Assembly (NCBI RefSeq): GCF_003144115.1
Contig: NW_020312004.1
Coordinates: 261,684 to 325,683 of the forward strand
DNA: 64,000 bases
Direction of reading: 5' to 3'
From: Tilletiopsis washingtonensis
Lineage: Eukaryota > Basidiomycota > Exobasidiomycetes > Entylomatales
Part shown: positions 1-9,829 of the stretch, piece after piece
How positions within the stretch are numbered: the first letter of the stretch is position 1
Layout of the letters: each line of letters begins with the position of its first letter
Notes under the pieces: model-generated
The model's database searches: none
What the model saw: only the letters and a program-made list of their open reading frames with translations
What the model was told of the DNA's origin: nothing
Position numbers and translations under genes: made by a program

Positions 1-780
1 CTGCATCGTCACCGGCCGCATCGGTGCGTTTTTGGACCAGCGCACATGCGTGAAGCGTGCTGCTGATGCTCCCTCACTTGCGCAGCCGATGCTCGCTCGC
101 AGGTGCAGCGCGCCCGCGCCGAGGCGGCCGAGTTCAAGTACAAGTACGGCTACGACATCACGCCGGACCTGCTCTCGAAGCGCATGGCCAACATCAACCA
201 GGTGTACACGCAGCGCGCCGCCATGCGGCCGCTCGGCATCAGCATGATGATCGTCGGCCTCGACACCAAGGGCCCGCAGGTGTTCAAGATCGACCCGGCC
301 GGATACTATGTCGGCTTCCGCGCCACGGCTGCTGGCGCCAAGTGAGTGGAGCGGCCCGACTGTGACTTGCAGTCGCTGACGTATGAGTTGCGTCACAGGC
401 AGACCGAGGCGATCAACTTCCTAGAGAAGCAGTTCAAGAAGTCGTCGAGCACGACGGCGTCTGCTGGCGCAGCGGCGGGTGCGGCGGCGTCGGCGGGCGC
501 CGAGCACAGCGCCGACGTGGCGGCGGCCGAGGCCGAGGCCATCTCGCGCCGCATGGGCACGGACGAGGTGATTGAGCTGGCGGTGACGACGCTCGCGACG
601 GTGCTGGCGCAGGACCTCAAGGCTGGCGAGCTCGAGATTGGCATTGTGGGCGGACCGGCTGCGGCGGCAGCGGAGGGCGCAGAGGACGCTTCGAAGGAGA
701 CGCTCGAGCAGCGGCGCTTCCGGAAGCTGACGGACGAGGAGATTGGCGCGGTGCTCGAGCGGCTCGCGGAGCGGGACTGA
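1..780 (+). CDS. SCL1: 20S proteasome subunit alpha-1 (5'-truncated by window edge)
   Basis: This subunit of the outer ring of the 20S core particle takes part in ATP-dependent protein degradation. Three exon pieces are visible: 1-23 (entering in frame at base 2), 86-341 and 399-780, with introns 24-85 and 342-398. Spliced, the protein reads [18 protein letters not shown], then [26 protein letters not shown] and [10 protein letters not shown]. These are diagnostic blocks of PSMA6/Scl1, and the C-terminus [17 protein letters not shown] matches the family end. The short ADARSQ block is recovered only if intron 1 ends at base 85. Unusual: an Ala/Ser/Gly-rich insertion of about 35 residues (roughly bases 426-555) follows FKKSSS, where orthologues have a short linker, and a second Ala/Glu-rich insertion lies near 655-705. 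The N-terminus lies left of the window. Identity is very secure. Confidence 0.95.
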
Positions 781-1375
781 GGGCCAATGACAGCTATGAT
801 GCCTGACAGCGCGTGATGCATCTGTGTCATGAATCGGTCGGCCCTAAGGGAGGGAGGACAGCTGCGGCGTGTCGCGCAGGTTCTGCCGGTGTCTAGTCTT
901 AACGCTGCTCGTGCTGATGGTGCACAGCGCAGCGGCAGCAGCAGCGACGGAGCTCAAGTCAGGCGCACGCGGCTGGCCTCCTTGCGGCCGCACCTGGCAG
1001 CGCGCAGCCGAGACGAATGCGGCAGTCGAGCCGACGTGACCTGATGCAAGGCTCGCTTTCAGACACTTGCTGAGCCGTGTCTTAGACGATTGAGCTCGAT
1101 GCTGCCAGATCTGCGGCGCCAGTCGGCATGCGGAGCGAGGTGGTCCAGCTTGTGCCGCTCGGGCCGCTCGGGCCGCTCGGGCAGGGCAAGAATGATCTGG
1201 CGGCTGCTGCGCCGGCGTCGAAGTCGCATCTCTGCCGAATTGCACACTTGCCTCCCGACCACGACGCCTCTCCTGCGCTTGCCTCTCTGCTGTTGTTCTC
1301 TGCGCTGCGCCTCGTCCCTCCAATCTCTTCTCCGTGCCTCGCGCTTGCGTGCATTGCACAGGGACCGCGACAGCC
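781..1375. other. Intergenic, proteasome gene 3' side / unknown gene 5' side
   Basis: This is GC-rich sequence with no supported coding exon. Open frames on both strands here are Arg/Ala/Ser-rich and match no family. The last 60 bases before the ATG at 1376 are pyrimidine-rich, as in fungal leaders. A short direct repeat of 'ccgctcggg' units lies at about 1155-1183. Confidence 0.6.
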
Positions 1376-3674
1376 ATGCAGGAGCAACGTCCTCATCGCA
1401 TAGACGTCGTCGTGCGCCTGCCCTTCGACTGGCCCGAGTCTCAACGGCGCTGGCACTGGCTGCAGCTCCTACAGCACGTCGAGGCACCGCGGCAGTTCTC
1501 ACTCTCCGCCATGATCAAGGCCAAGCACATCGCCGAGGGACCTTACGCCGTCATCAGCCCCTCGTACATGCTGCAGCGCTTAGCGCAGCGCTGGGAGCTG
1601 GCCGACCTGGTCGAATGGACAGTGACGATGTGGGGGTGAGTCCTCGTTGCGCGTGTCGCAGCGCGGGCTTGCACGATAGAGTGTGGCTGGCTCGCACTGG
1701 CTGCGTGACACTTGCTCTGCTCGTGATGCCGCGTCACCGCTGACTCCCGGAGTCCCCCCTTAGTGCGCATCTCACAGCACTGCCATTGCCGCGGCCGTTC
1801 GAGTTTCGTGACGGAGAGGACGAGCGAAGCACATGCTTCTCTGCCGGACTCGCATGCGCCGGCGACTACAAGCTGTTCCTCGGGCACACCGTCTTTCGCC
1901 CGCGTGGAGAAGCGCGCCATCTGAGTCCGAAGGACGACTCTGCTGTCCCGCGGCCGATTGAGATCGACGAGACCGGCTCGTGCTGCTTCGCGTGGCAAGC
2001 ACTGCCCGATGCAGGCGCGACGAAGGACGGTGGCTCGCTCGCCGCTGCAGACGCCTCGCTGCTTTCCCTCAGCTCGAGTCTTGCAGAGACGGGTCAGCAC
2101 TGGTGGCGCACGTGGACGGAACGCGACGACGCTGACCGTCCCAGCATCATCAAGGCCGAACCCATGACCGTCCTCCTTGTCGACTTCTCGCTCAGCGACC
2201 GATGTGGCTACGTCTCGCACTTGGCTGCATTGCCATCGCGCGCGTCTTTCAGCGAGAGCATCGTCTCGCTTGAATGCAAAGCGAGTCGTGCGGCCGCGCC
2301 AAGTGGCACCTTGACAGCAGAGGCCAGCAAAAGAAAGCAACAAGTATGTCAGGTTGTGGCTCGAATGCGGACTAGAGCGCCACCTAGAACAGAGAGGATC
2401 GCGCCTTGCCGCCTTCATACTGTGGGTCTGATCGACGCTGACCCTCTTTCCCGTGTCGCAGTCACGCACGAGACGCTCCGAGCTTCTGGCATTGATGCCA
2501 GCGAAAGCGTGCGCTCTCGCCGGGTGTCATCAACTCGCCTTCTGCGATGGCGCTCACATCGTGGATCTGGCATCAGCTGCAAGTCTCGAGGCCATCCGTG
2601 CGGCATGGCTGCGCTGCTGGCAAGCAATTTACCGGGCGTCTGGAGGGCAAGTGCGCGCAATCAGCCAGGGCGAGCTACTGGCCGACGCCATGCTGCGCAT
2701 CGGACTGTGCGATGGTGAGTCGGCTTGTCAGACTCTCGTGCGGCGGATACACCACATGTGTGGAGTGGCCATCACAGCCGAGCCCGGCTCGCCTGTCGGT
2801 GTCCGGGGCTGACTCGCTCGTGCTCTACAGTTCGTCTAGGCGCCCGCATCACCTCTACGAACGCCGGAGCATCGAGCGCTCACGCAGTCTGCAATATGCT
2901 CCTGCTGAACGCGATTGCGCATCGGGCGTACGACTACGGTGTCTGGCTCATCTCGCCGAACGGAGACACCTGGCAGGTACAAGACGAAGGCGGTGACCTG
3001 CATGACCTCCTGCGGATGTTACCGCCTGATACTGCGGAGGCGTCCCACACGCCAATCCAAGCCCACGGACACGCGTACCCGATGCGCCTGAAACTGACTC
3101 CCGCAGGCAATGGGTTCGACAGACTGCCGCAGATCCATCTCGCCACCTTGGCTCGTCTCTTCGCGCAGTTCGTGCCGACCGACACCAAGGGCGTCATCCG
3201 GGACCGCCTCGGCATGACGGCTCCTCTGCCGGACGCATCTACGCCTGGCGAGCCCGGCAGTGAGCCTATGCCTGCGCCATCGCGCAGCATGGGAAGTGCC
3301 GAGCGCTCTGCTGCGCCGTCATGCCTGACGAGCGTCGACAGAGGGTCGCCTGGACCTCGTGCGAACAAGATCCACGCGGAGGACCTCGCCAACAGGTAAG
3401 GCTTGCTCTCGTGTTCTGCCTTCACTGAACTCACGTTTTTGTACGCAGCGTCACATCCGACGACGACATCGCAGGTCCCGCCTCTCGTGACAGCGGCAGC
3501 GAAGCGTCTCAGTCGTCCTTTAACGCATTCCTCGCCTCCGAGCAGGCTGACGAAGAGCGGAGGAGGGGCTTGCAGAAGGACCGCGCTTTGGGCATGCGAT
3601 GGCTCGCGGTCGCATTCACGGCCGCTGCCACCGACCTCGAGAGATTGACATCGGAGGGCACGAGTGCTGCATGA
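1376..3674 (+). CDS. Unrecognised five-exon protein, 627 aa
   Basis: I do not recognise this protein. Model: exons 1376-1635, 1764-2343, 2462-2714, 2831-3395 and 3449-3674. Phases agree at all four junctions (donors gtgagt, gtatgt, gtgagt, gtaagg). The protein starts MQEQRPHRIDVVVRLPFDW and is Trp-rich in its first 100 residues. The middle is acidic and Ser-rich. Around residues 330-450 lies a folded-looking region with CNMLLLNAIAHRAYDYGVW and ISPNGDTWQV. A low-complexity stretch of about 80 residues precedes a short C-terminal helix (MRWLAVAFTAAATDLERL). No signal peptide or clear membrane segment is seen. The first intron acceptor was chosen at the tag at 1761-1763 because the nearer cag at 1776 gives a stop. 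The first exon could extend upstream through an unseen intron. That a gene exists is likely; its function is unknown. Confidence 0.7.
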
Positions 3675-6342
3675 TGCGCCGTCCTCACAACCTGTACGTG
3701 CGCTGCGAGAGCAGTGGAGACGTCTCTCCTGGCTGACGCACTTCCTCTAGCCCCATCTCAGTACGCTGCGCATCTTGCTCCTCGCGCTGTCTGCTCATCC
3801 GTCCGCGTCGCCATTCATCAGCCCTCTCGCTCCAACGGCGCGTACGTCGAGCCAGCTTCGCATCGAGATGATACCAACCATCCTAACCCATCGCGTCACC
3901 ACCAATCGTCCAATCACATGTTCTCATCGCGCGGAACGTGAGATTTTGGTGTGTGCGAGGCCTGACTGCTGCGACAGAGCATGAGCAGCGACCGTCGGAG
4001 GCTGACCTGCTTACACGAGCTGCGAGAGCGGAGAAGGACGCCCTTGTGGTTGCCTCCTAGATCAACTCGGTCAGGCGTGCTTGGGTGCCCGACTCCTTTG
4101 TGCCGACGCGCCGGGTGTCCGTCAGTGTCCAAGGGCCCCAGTGCGCCTCGAGAGCGTAGAGCAGGGATGCAGGCAGACCCTAGCCAGCGTTCGAGGCGCC
4201 ACGGGTGCCCCCGTGGCACCACGTTATGCGCCCGGCGGTCCGCGACGCCAAGGGCCGCGGCGGGAAGCATGCCAAGGCCGGCCGTACCGCTCCTGCGGGC
4301 ACTTCAGCTTGGGCGGCTCGTCGGTCCATGGTGCGAGGCCTCAGCCGCATCAGACGCAGCGCAGAGCGCTTGCGTCGTCGTCGTCGCCGCAGCGAAGACA
4401 GTTGCCGCACGCCGGCTTCTGCGCCGCTCCATGTATGGCAGGGCCCCTCCCGCTTGGCAGGAGGTGGGAGCCACGCGAGACCGGAGGCATGGTTCGAGGC
4501 GCCCAGACCTTGCGCGCTCTGCAAGCCGCGGCACACACCGCACGCCGCTGCACGCGCGACGCCCGGGAGAGTTTGCCAGCGCTGCACCGCCAAGCCACGC
4601 GGCGGCCCCTATCTGTTCCCGCACGCCGCTGCGCTTTCACCGAGCGCCGCAGCGCCGCCCTCGAGCCTCCATCACCCTCGCCCTCGCGCGCTTGCGACAG
4701 CCCTCTTGCCATCAGGCATGACATTGATGGTGCGCTGCTGCGGCCGATGCGCAGGCCGACAGCGGGCTCGCATCGCTGCGCTGCCGGCGTAGAGTTGGAG
4801 TCAGGCACCGAGGCGCTAGCGCGCAGGACGGGTCTGCGCTGATCGACGGCGTGCGTGCCGGCCAAGGCTGTGCTGCTGCCGCGCTGCAGGCTGCGGCGTG
4901 AGGTGCCGCGGCTGGACGTCGGCGGGGAGCAAAGTTCCCGCTGGTGCGCGGCCGGGCACCAGAGCAGCGCTGCAGTCTGGCCTGCTCCGCCGTGACCCTG
5001 GCGCCTCGCGCCTGATCGTGCGCAGCTTCTGTCCGAGGTGCGCGGACGCGGCGGCGCTCTCGTCTGGGCCCGCGCCGCCGCATCACGTCCCGATGGCAGC
5101 CGCCACCGCCAGCTCGGGTCGTCTGACCTCGTCTCGCGGAGCCTGCGGGGCGCCTGACGGCTCGCTGGTGGCGCCGCACGGCCAGCGCGACGACGACGAG
5201 CAGCGAGCTTGCTCGGCCCACCCGTGCACTCTAGAGTCGGCCAGAGTACAGGGGCGGCGCCGCGTGTGCCAAGCGCAGAGGCTCGCGCAGAGAGTGCGAC
5301 GTGACGTACAGTACCAGGCAGCACACAGGCCGCCTGCGCCTAGGGCTGCGGGAGGCGGCCAGCAGCGCGCAGCCCCAGCAGCACCCTGACGGCACGCCTC
5401 GTGTGACGGCTGAGGCTGCGGCGCAGGCGGCAGGCGTGCGGCGGCGTGCCGGCTGCCGCACGCGGGCTGACGCTGATGCGCTGCTGCGCTGCGGCGCGCC
5501 GCCGCGTCTCGGCACCGCCCGGCCGCCGTCGATTTCAGCAGCCGCTGCCGCCGCGCAGAGGGGCGCAGCTCTGCGCCTTGCACCCCGGCCCGAGGAGGCA
5601 CTCGAGCAGCACAGCGTCAGCGGCACTGCAGAGCCTCGGCACCGCGCGCGACGCCGCTTGCAGCGCAGAGAGAGGCAGGCCACGCCGCAATTTCGGCCTG
5701 AGAGGCGCGCTCCCGCCTGCGCTCGGCGCCTGCGCCGGGTGACGCACTCGCCTCGTCGATGGCGCTCTGCCTCGCCGGCGCCTGGCAGACGCAAACGCGG
5801 CAGGGCCCAGCCTCAGCTACACCTTCGGGCAGCGCTGGGGCTGCTTCCTCCCTACCACCACCTCGTCCGCCTCGCTCGCCTGTGCTCCTCGCTGCCTCTC
5901 TTCTGTGCCCCTCGCCGCTGCTGCTGCTGCTCGCGTGGCGCTGCGCGGACCCTCGCCGCCGGCCGCATACACGCCGCCCGGCCGACCCTGCTCCGGGCAG
6001 CACGGGCTCTGCCGCTTCTCAGACGGCAGGCACCCTCGGCACGCTCCTCGCCGGCGGCTCACTGCACGCTGCTTTGAGCTGGACGCCGCACGCAGCGCCC
6101 ACGCACGCGCGCCGCTGCAGCAGCACGGCCAACGGCTCCCGCTTGCGCACGCGTCGCCGCCGTCCCGGCACGGCCGCTCAAGCGCCACACTCGGCTGGCC
6201 GCTGCACACGCGTGGACCCAGCGACTCGCCTTGGCAGCCTTGCGTCGGCACAGCCGCGCATCTTGCTTCCCCGCAAGGCGCATCTGTGTTCCACTTGCAC
6301 TTCCATCATCCATCGACCCCCGACTCGCCTCACGCCGCCACG
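3675..6342. other. Long intergenic region (2.7 kb)
   Basis: I found no supported gene. Many overlapping open frames exist on both strands, but they are Arg/Ala/Pro-rich with no recognisable motif, as expected from random GC-rich DNA. A perfect 8-bp inverted repeat with a 4-nt loop (gccacggg/cccgtggc) lies at 4198-4217. The right end, from about 5800, becomes C/T-rich and is probably promoter and leader of the gene at 6343. A 3'-UTR intron of the left gene is possible (gtacgt at 3690, tag near 3750) but cannot be shown. Confidence 0.55.
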
Positions 6343-8028
6343 ATGCTGAGCGCTCGCTCGTCGGCCTCGTCCACCTCGACGGCAGCATCCTGCGCCCGCA
6401 CAGCTCGCCCCTTGCCTCCGCCTCGCCGCAGTGCTCTCGTCTCCATGGCCCTGGCATGGGGCTCGGCAGCCATGGCTTCGGCCGTGCTGCCCGCTGCACA
6501 CGCCTCTCCTCTGCCTGTTGCGGGCCTCGCTAGTTCTGCTGCCGCCGCCGTGGCCCGCGTGGCGCGCCGTGGAGCAGCTGCGGCGCCGGCTACAGCGCGT
6601 GCAGCCGGCAGCGCCGCATTGCTCGGACGCAGCCCCATCTCAGAATCCGTCGCTGCGCCATTGCTCGCCAAGCGCCGGCCGTCGCTGGACTCCTCAAACA
6701 TGCTGACAATCGGCGGCAAGCTCTCGCTCGACTTTGTCATCCTGCTTGCCGTCGCAATGGGCTTCGCCCTAGTGTGCCTTTTCTACGTCTACTCCGCCTC
6801 GTGCCTGTCGCCGCGGCGAAAAGGCGGCGTCGTCAGCGCAGACCGAGAGCAGGCCATGCGGCAGCTGCGGCTGCGCGGAGGCGGCGGCTACGCCACCGAC
6901 ACATCGCCGCGCCGCCTGACCATCGCGCCCGTCGTCGAGGGTGGCGACGGCTCGAGCAGCGAAACGTTCGTCATCATGCGCGCCGCAGAGACGCGGCCCC
7001 CCAGCGAGTTCACGCGCAGCTCGCGGCCCTCCTCGAAGACGAAGCTGCTGCCGAACGGTAGCAGACCGGCAGGCCCGCGCCGCATGACGAGCGGACCGCG
7101 CCCCACGAGCACTGGCCGCGGCTATAGCGTCAGCAGCATGAGCATCAGCAAGTACGCGCGTCCCTCCTCCGAGGCCGGCAGCGGCATGGGAGTCGAGCGG
7201 CCTGGCATGCCCAGCCACCCGAGCCTCAACAGCCTGCTCGTGATGCCGGTGATGCCGGGCGCGCGCGGCTACGACGTCGACAGCGCCGGCAGCAGCTCCA
7301 GCACCGTCACGCTCGCCACCGACCGCTCCTGGGAGCGACCCGAGGCTGCAGGGCGCGCAGCGTATCGCGTTGGCACGCGCGCATCCCGCTACGGCCAGCA
7401 GCCGACGCCCATCGTGCGCACCGTCTCTACGCGCGCGCATGCCTTCTCGCCCTCTGCTAGCTCCTCTCTGGGTCGCGGGCAGGATCTGCAGCGCATCCGC
7501 TCGAACAAGGAGCGCAACAGTCGCATCCACTACCCGCCAGAGTTCGACGGCTCGTCGCCTTCGCTTGACTCGCACCACCCGCTCGACCTGCGCCGGCACA
7601 TCACCGAGCCGGCGCGTGGCGAGTACACGCGGCGCGACAGCACGCTGAGCATCGGCTCCGAGGTGCAGGGCTTCCTCTCGTCCAACAGCCGCGACGTCAG
7701 CCCGACGATGAGCCCGTCGCTCGGCGGTCCGCCGCTCTCGCTGCCGCACTCCAACTACGGACACGCCTCATCGGGCAACAGCAGCTCCGGGCACGACTCG
7801 CTCGAGTCGCCCTCGGCGCGCCGCACGGCCGTGTACGCCGACATTCCGCTGCGTCCGCAGTACGCGCAGGCCCACGAGTCTGAGGCGCCGACGAGTGCCG
7901 ACGGCCTGCTGGCCATGTCCTCGCCGCCGCGGCAGCACTCGACGGACCCAGTCAAGCCGCCCGTGCCGTCGCGGAGCCGTCTGCCTGCGTTTGCGCGCAG
8001 CAACAAGCTCTCAAGGAGCTACGTCTAG
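6343..8028 (+). CDS. Single-pass membrane protein with long Ser-rich cytoplasmic tail (orphan), 561 aa
   Basis: This is an intronless frame. The start at 6343 has a good context (gccacgATGc), and upstream in-frame codons have no ATG with similar support. A hydrophobic stretch at residues 31-54 could act as a signal peptide. A strong transmembrane helix at residues 130-150 (FVILLAVAMGFALVCLFYVY) is followed by a basic stop-transfer patch (SPRRKGG). The remaining roughly 400 residues are Ser/Pro/Arg-rich, apparently disordered, with many potential phosphorylation sites. The architecture resembles fungal cell-surface or polarity membrane proteins, but I see no known domain and name no function. 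The gene at 13970-15568 has the same architecture without clear sequence similarity. Confidence 0.72.
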   Translation: MLSARSSASSTSTAASCARTARPLPPPRRSALVSMALAWGSAAMASAVLPAAHASPLPVAGLASSAAAAVARVARRGAAAAPATARAAGSAALLGRSPISESVAAPLLAKRRPSLDSSNMLTIGGKLSLDFVILLAVAMGFALVCLFYVYSASCLSPRRKGGVVSADREQAMRQLRLRGGGGYATDTSPRRLTIAPVVEGGDGSSSETFVIMRAAETRPPSEFTRSSRPSSKTKLLPNGSRPAGPRRMTSGPRPTSTGRGYSVSSMSISKYARPSSEAGSGMGVERPGMPSHPSLNSLLVMPVMPGARGYDVDSAGSSSSTVTLATDRSWERPEAAGRAAYRVGTRASRYGQQPTPIVRTVSTRAHAFSPSASSSLGRGQDLQRIRSNKERNSRIHYPPEFDGSSPSLDSHHPLDLRRHITEPARGEYTRRDSTLSIGSEVQGFLSSNSRDVSPTMSPSLGGPPLSLPHSNYGHASSGNSSSGHDSLESPSARRTAVYADIPLRPQYAQAHESEAPTSADGLLAMSSPPRQHSTDPVKPPVPSRSRLPAFARSNKLSRSYV

Positions 8029-9124
8029 CTCGGCCTGCACACCATGCTCTCATCTCCTGCCCTGCACACCTCACGACCCTCTCGCATCGCCCCGAAACTC
8101 TCAACTACCTGCCTCTCTGCACGCTCCTCGCACATACAGCTTCTCTCTCTCCCCCCTCGTCTCGGATGCGTGCGCGCTGCGTCCCCTTGCGGCGCCCCGA
8201 CAGCGTCCCTGCGATGCTGGCGTGGGAGCTGATCACAAGATCGCTCCTCCTCGCCGGTCGCGCCTAGAGCCGTCGAGCCTCCTCCTCCTCCATTCGGTTC
8301 GCCTTCACACACCCACGTGGCCTCGTTCCACGCCTCGTCACCCGACACTTACGCACCTCTAACTCATACACTCACACTCACACACACACCTCCACGCGCC
8401 GTCGCCGGCTCGTCGCCTGACAGCCGCGCAGCGCGCACAATGAACGCATGCATCTTCTCTCGCCGCGTCTACCTCTGCGGGTCATGCTCTGCTGCGGTGT
8501 GTGTCGAGGAGCGACCGTTCACCTTGCTCAAGCTCTCTACCAAGACTGATGTCACCCTCCCTTAAAGTCGTCAGGCACGCAGCACCACGTGGTGCGCTCC
8601 GGCACGGCACTGCGCCTCCGGCTCCGGCATCGGCAGCGTGCGCGTGGACCACGCCGCGTGCGTTTGCGCTGCGGAGCTCCGCGGGTGGCCGCTAAGCATC
8701 GGCAAGATCGCCGCCCGGCACACCCTTGCGAGTGGATGCCCCAAGCCTCGGGTGAGCCGGCGGCATCTCTGGCCCGCCGGTCGACGCTGAGGGCCTCTGT
8801 CTCGCTCCGCATGCCCGAGCGTAGGCCTTGTGCACGTCGCTGCTCCTCGTGAGGTGACGTCGATCGTTGCACGCCCGTGCTGCCGTGCAACCTTGTGCCT
8901 CGCTGCTCCATGCGCATCTCCACATACGAGCCGCCACGCGGTGGCCATGGCTGCGAGCTCATGGCGCCGGCAGTGCTTGTCCGCGACTGACGAAGCGCCG
9001 ACTGGAGAGGTACTTAAGACGACTCTGGGACGAGCTTCGTCGATGATCACTCATCAGCAACTCATCTCGCCATACGCAACCAAGCTCTAGACCACCCTCG
9101 CCGCCTCACGCAAAGCACATCAAG
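8029..9124. other. Intergenic: 3' UTR of membrane-protein gene and promoter of secreted-protein gene
   Basis: C/T-rich sequence follows the stop codon, with a short CA-rich stretch at about 8366-8390. No supported exon is seen. A weak TATA-like element (tacttaag, 9011-9018) lies about 110 nt upstream of the ATG at 9125, and a CA-rich leader (cgcaaagcacatcaag) directly precedes that ATG. Confidence 0.55.
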
Positions 9125-9650
9125 ATGCTCGTTCCCGTCGCCGCTCTCGCCGCCTTCGCCACCGCTGCCTCTGTGGCCGCCGCACCTGCCGGTCCTTCGA
9201 CGACGCCACTTGCCCGGGGCAACCGAGGCAACCACGGCTACGCCACCGTGCGAGACATCGGACAGTACGAGGCGGGGAGTAACTGGTGTCATGTCTACGC
9301 GGAGTCGACGCCCTACCGCGTCGTCCTCTCGAACGACTTCCTGGCCGACACGCCGCCGGCCTTCTGCCGCAACGTCACGGTGCGTGCAGATCTGAGGCGG
9401 CGAAGCGAGATCGCAGCTCATCTTCTCCATCCACGGCAGATGACTGCCACAGAGAACGGCAACTCGTGGCACGGCGTTGTTGTCAACGGCTCCAGCGACT
9501 ACGCTTTCAGTAAGCACGCCTCACAATGCACTTGCCTCAGCGCTCGCTGACGTGTGACCACTAGGCGACATGGGCATCTCGCAGGCCATCTACGATAAGC
9601 TTGGCGTCGACACAGGCGCAGTCGAGATCACCTGGAACGCAATGGCGTAG
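9125..9650 (+). CDS. Small secreted RlpA-like double-psi beta-barrel (expansin/barwin-type) protein, 136 aa
   Basis: Model: exons 9125-9379, 9440-9509 and 9565-9650; donors gtgcgt and gtaagc, with consistent phases. The N-terminus is a classical signal peptide (MLVPVAALAAFATAASVAAA, cleavage near residue 20). The mature part shows the family pattern: GxATxRDxG near residue 38, a central strand YRVVLSNDFL, CRNVTMTATENG, then the hallmark end DMGISQAIYDKLGVDTGAVEITW. That end matches the usual LS..AF..L..L..GVI.V.W of RlpA-like/DPBB_1 proteins. Only two cysteines remain in the mature protein (C55, C81), and there are potential N-glycosylation sites at N83 and N101. Such fungal proteins act outside the cell, on walls or at host surfaces; the exact role is not deducible. 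The acceptor at 9439 was chosen because it keeps the frame. Confidence 0.85.
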
Positions 9651-9829
9651 ATTCGTCCGTGTCGTACCACCGTTCCGCCTTCCTACCAGCCTCACTTCAT
9701 ATGCTTGTCCGACCTACTACCTAGACATCGATGACGCTTCGCACGAACGTACGCCCATGTCCCGGTTGCCTGAGGATGTGTGAGGTGTCAGGTTGGATGG
9801 CCAGCTCCGCGCAGACGGCACAGCACCAC

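Noticed and set aside
4198-4217. Perfect 8-bp hairpin gccacggg-tgcc-cccgtggc
   Set aside because: Short palindromes are expected by chance in 64 kb of GC-rich DNA; there is no adjacent gene end to make it a terminator.
4350-5324. 324-codon minus-strand frame in the 3675-6342 spacer
   Set aside because: It is Arg/Ala/Ser-rich random-looking sequence with competing frames on both strands and no recognisable segment.
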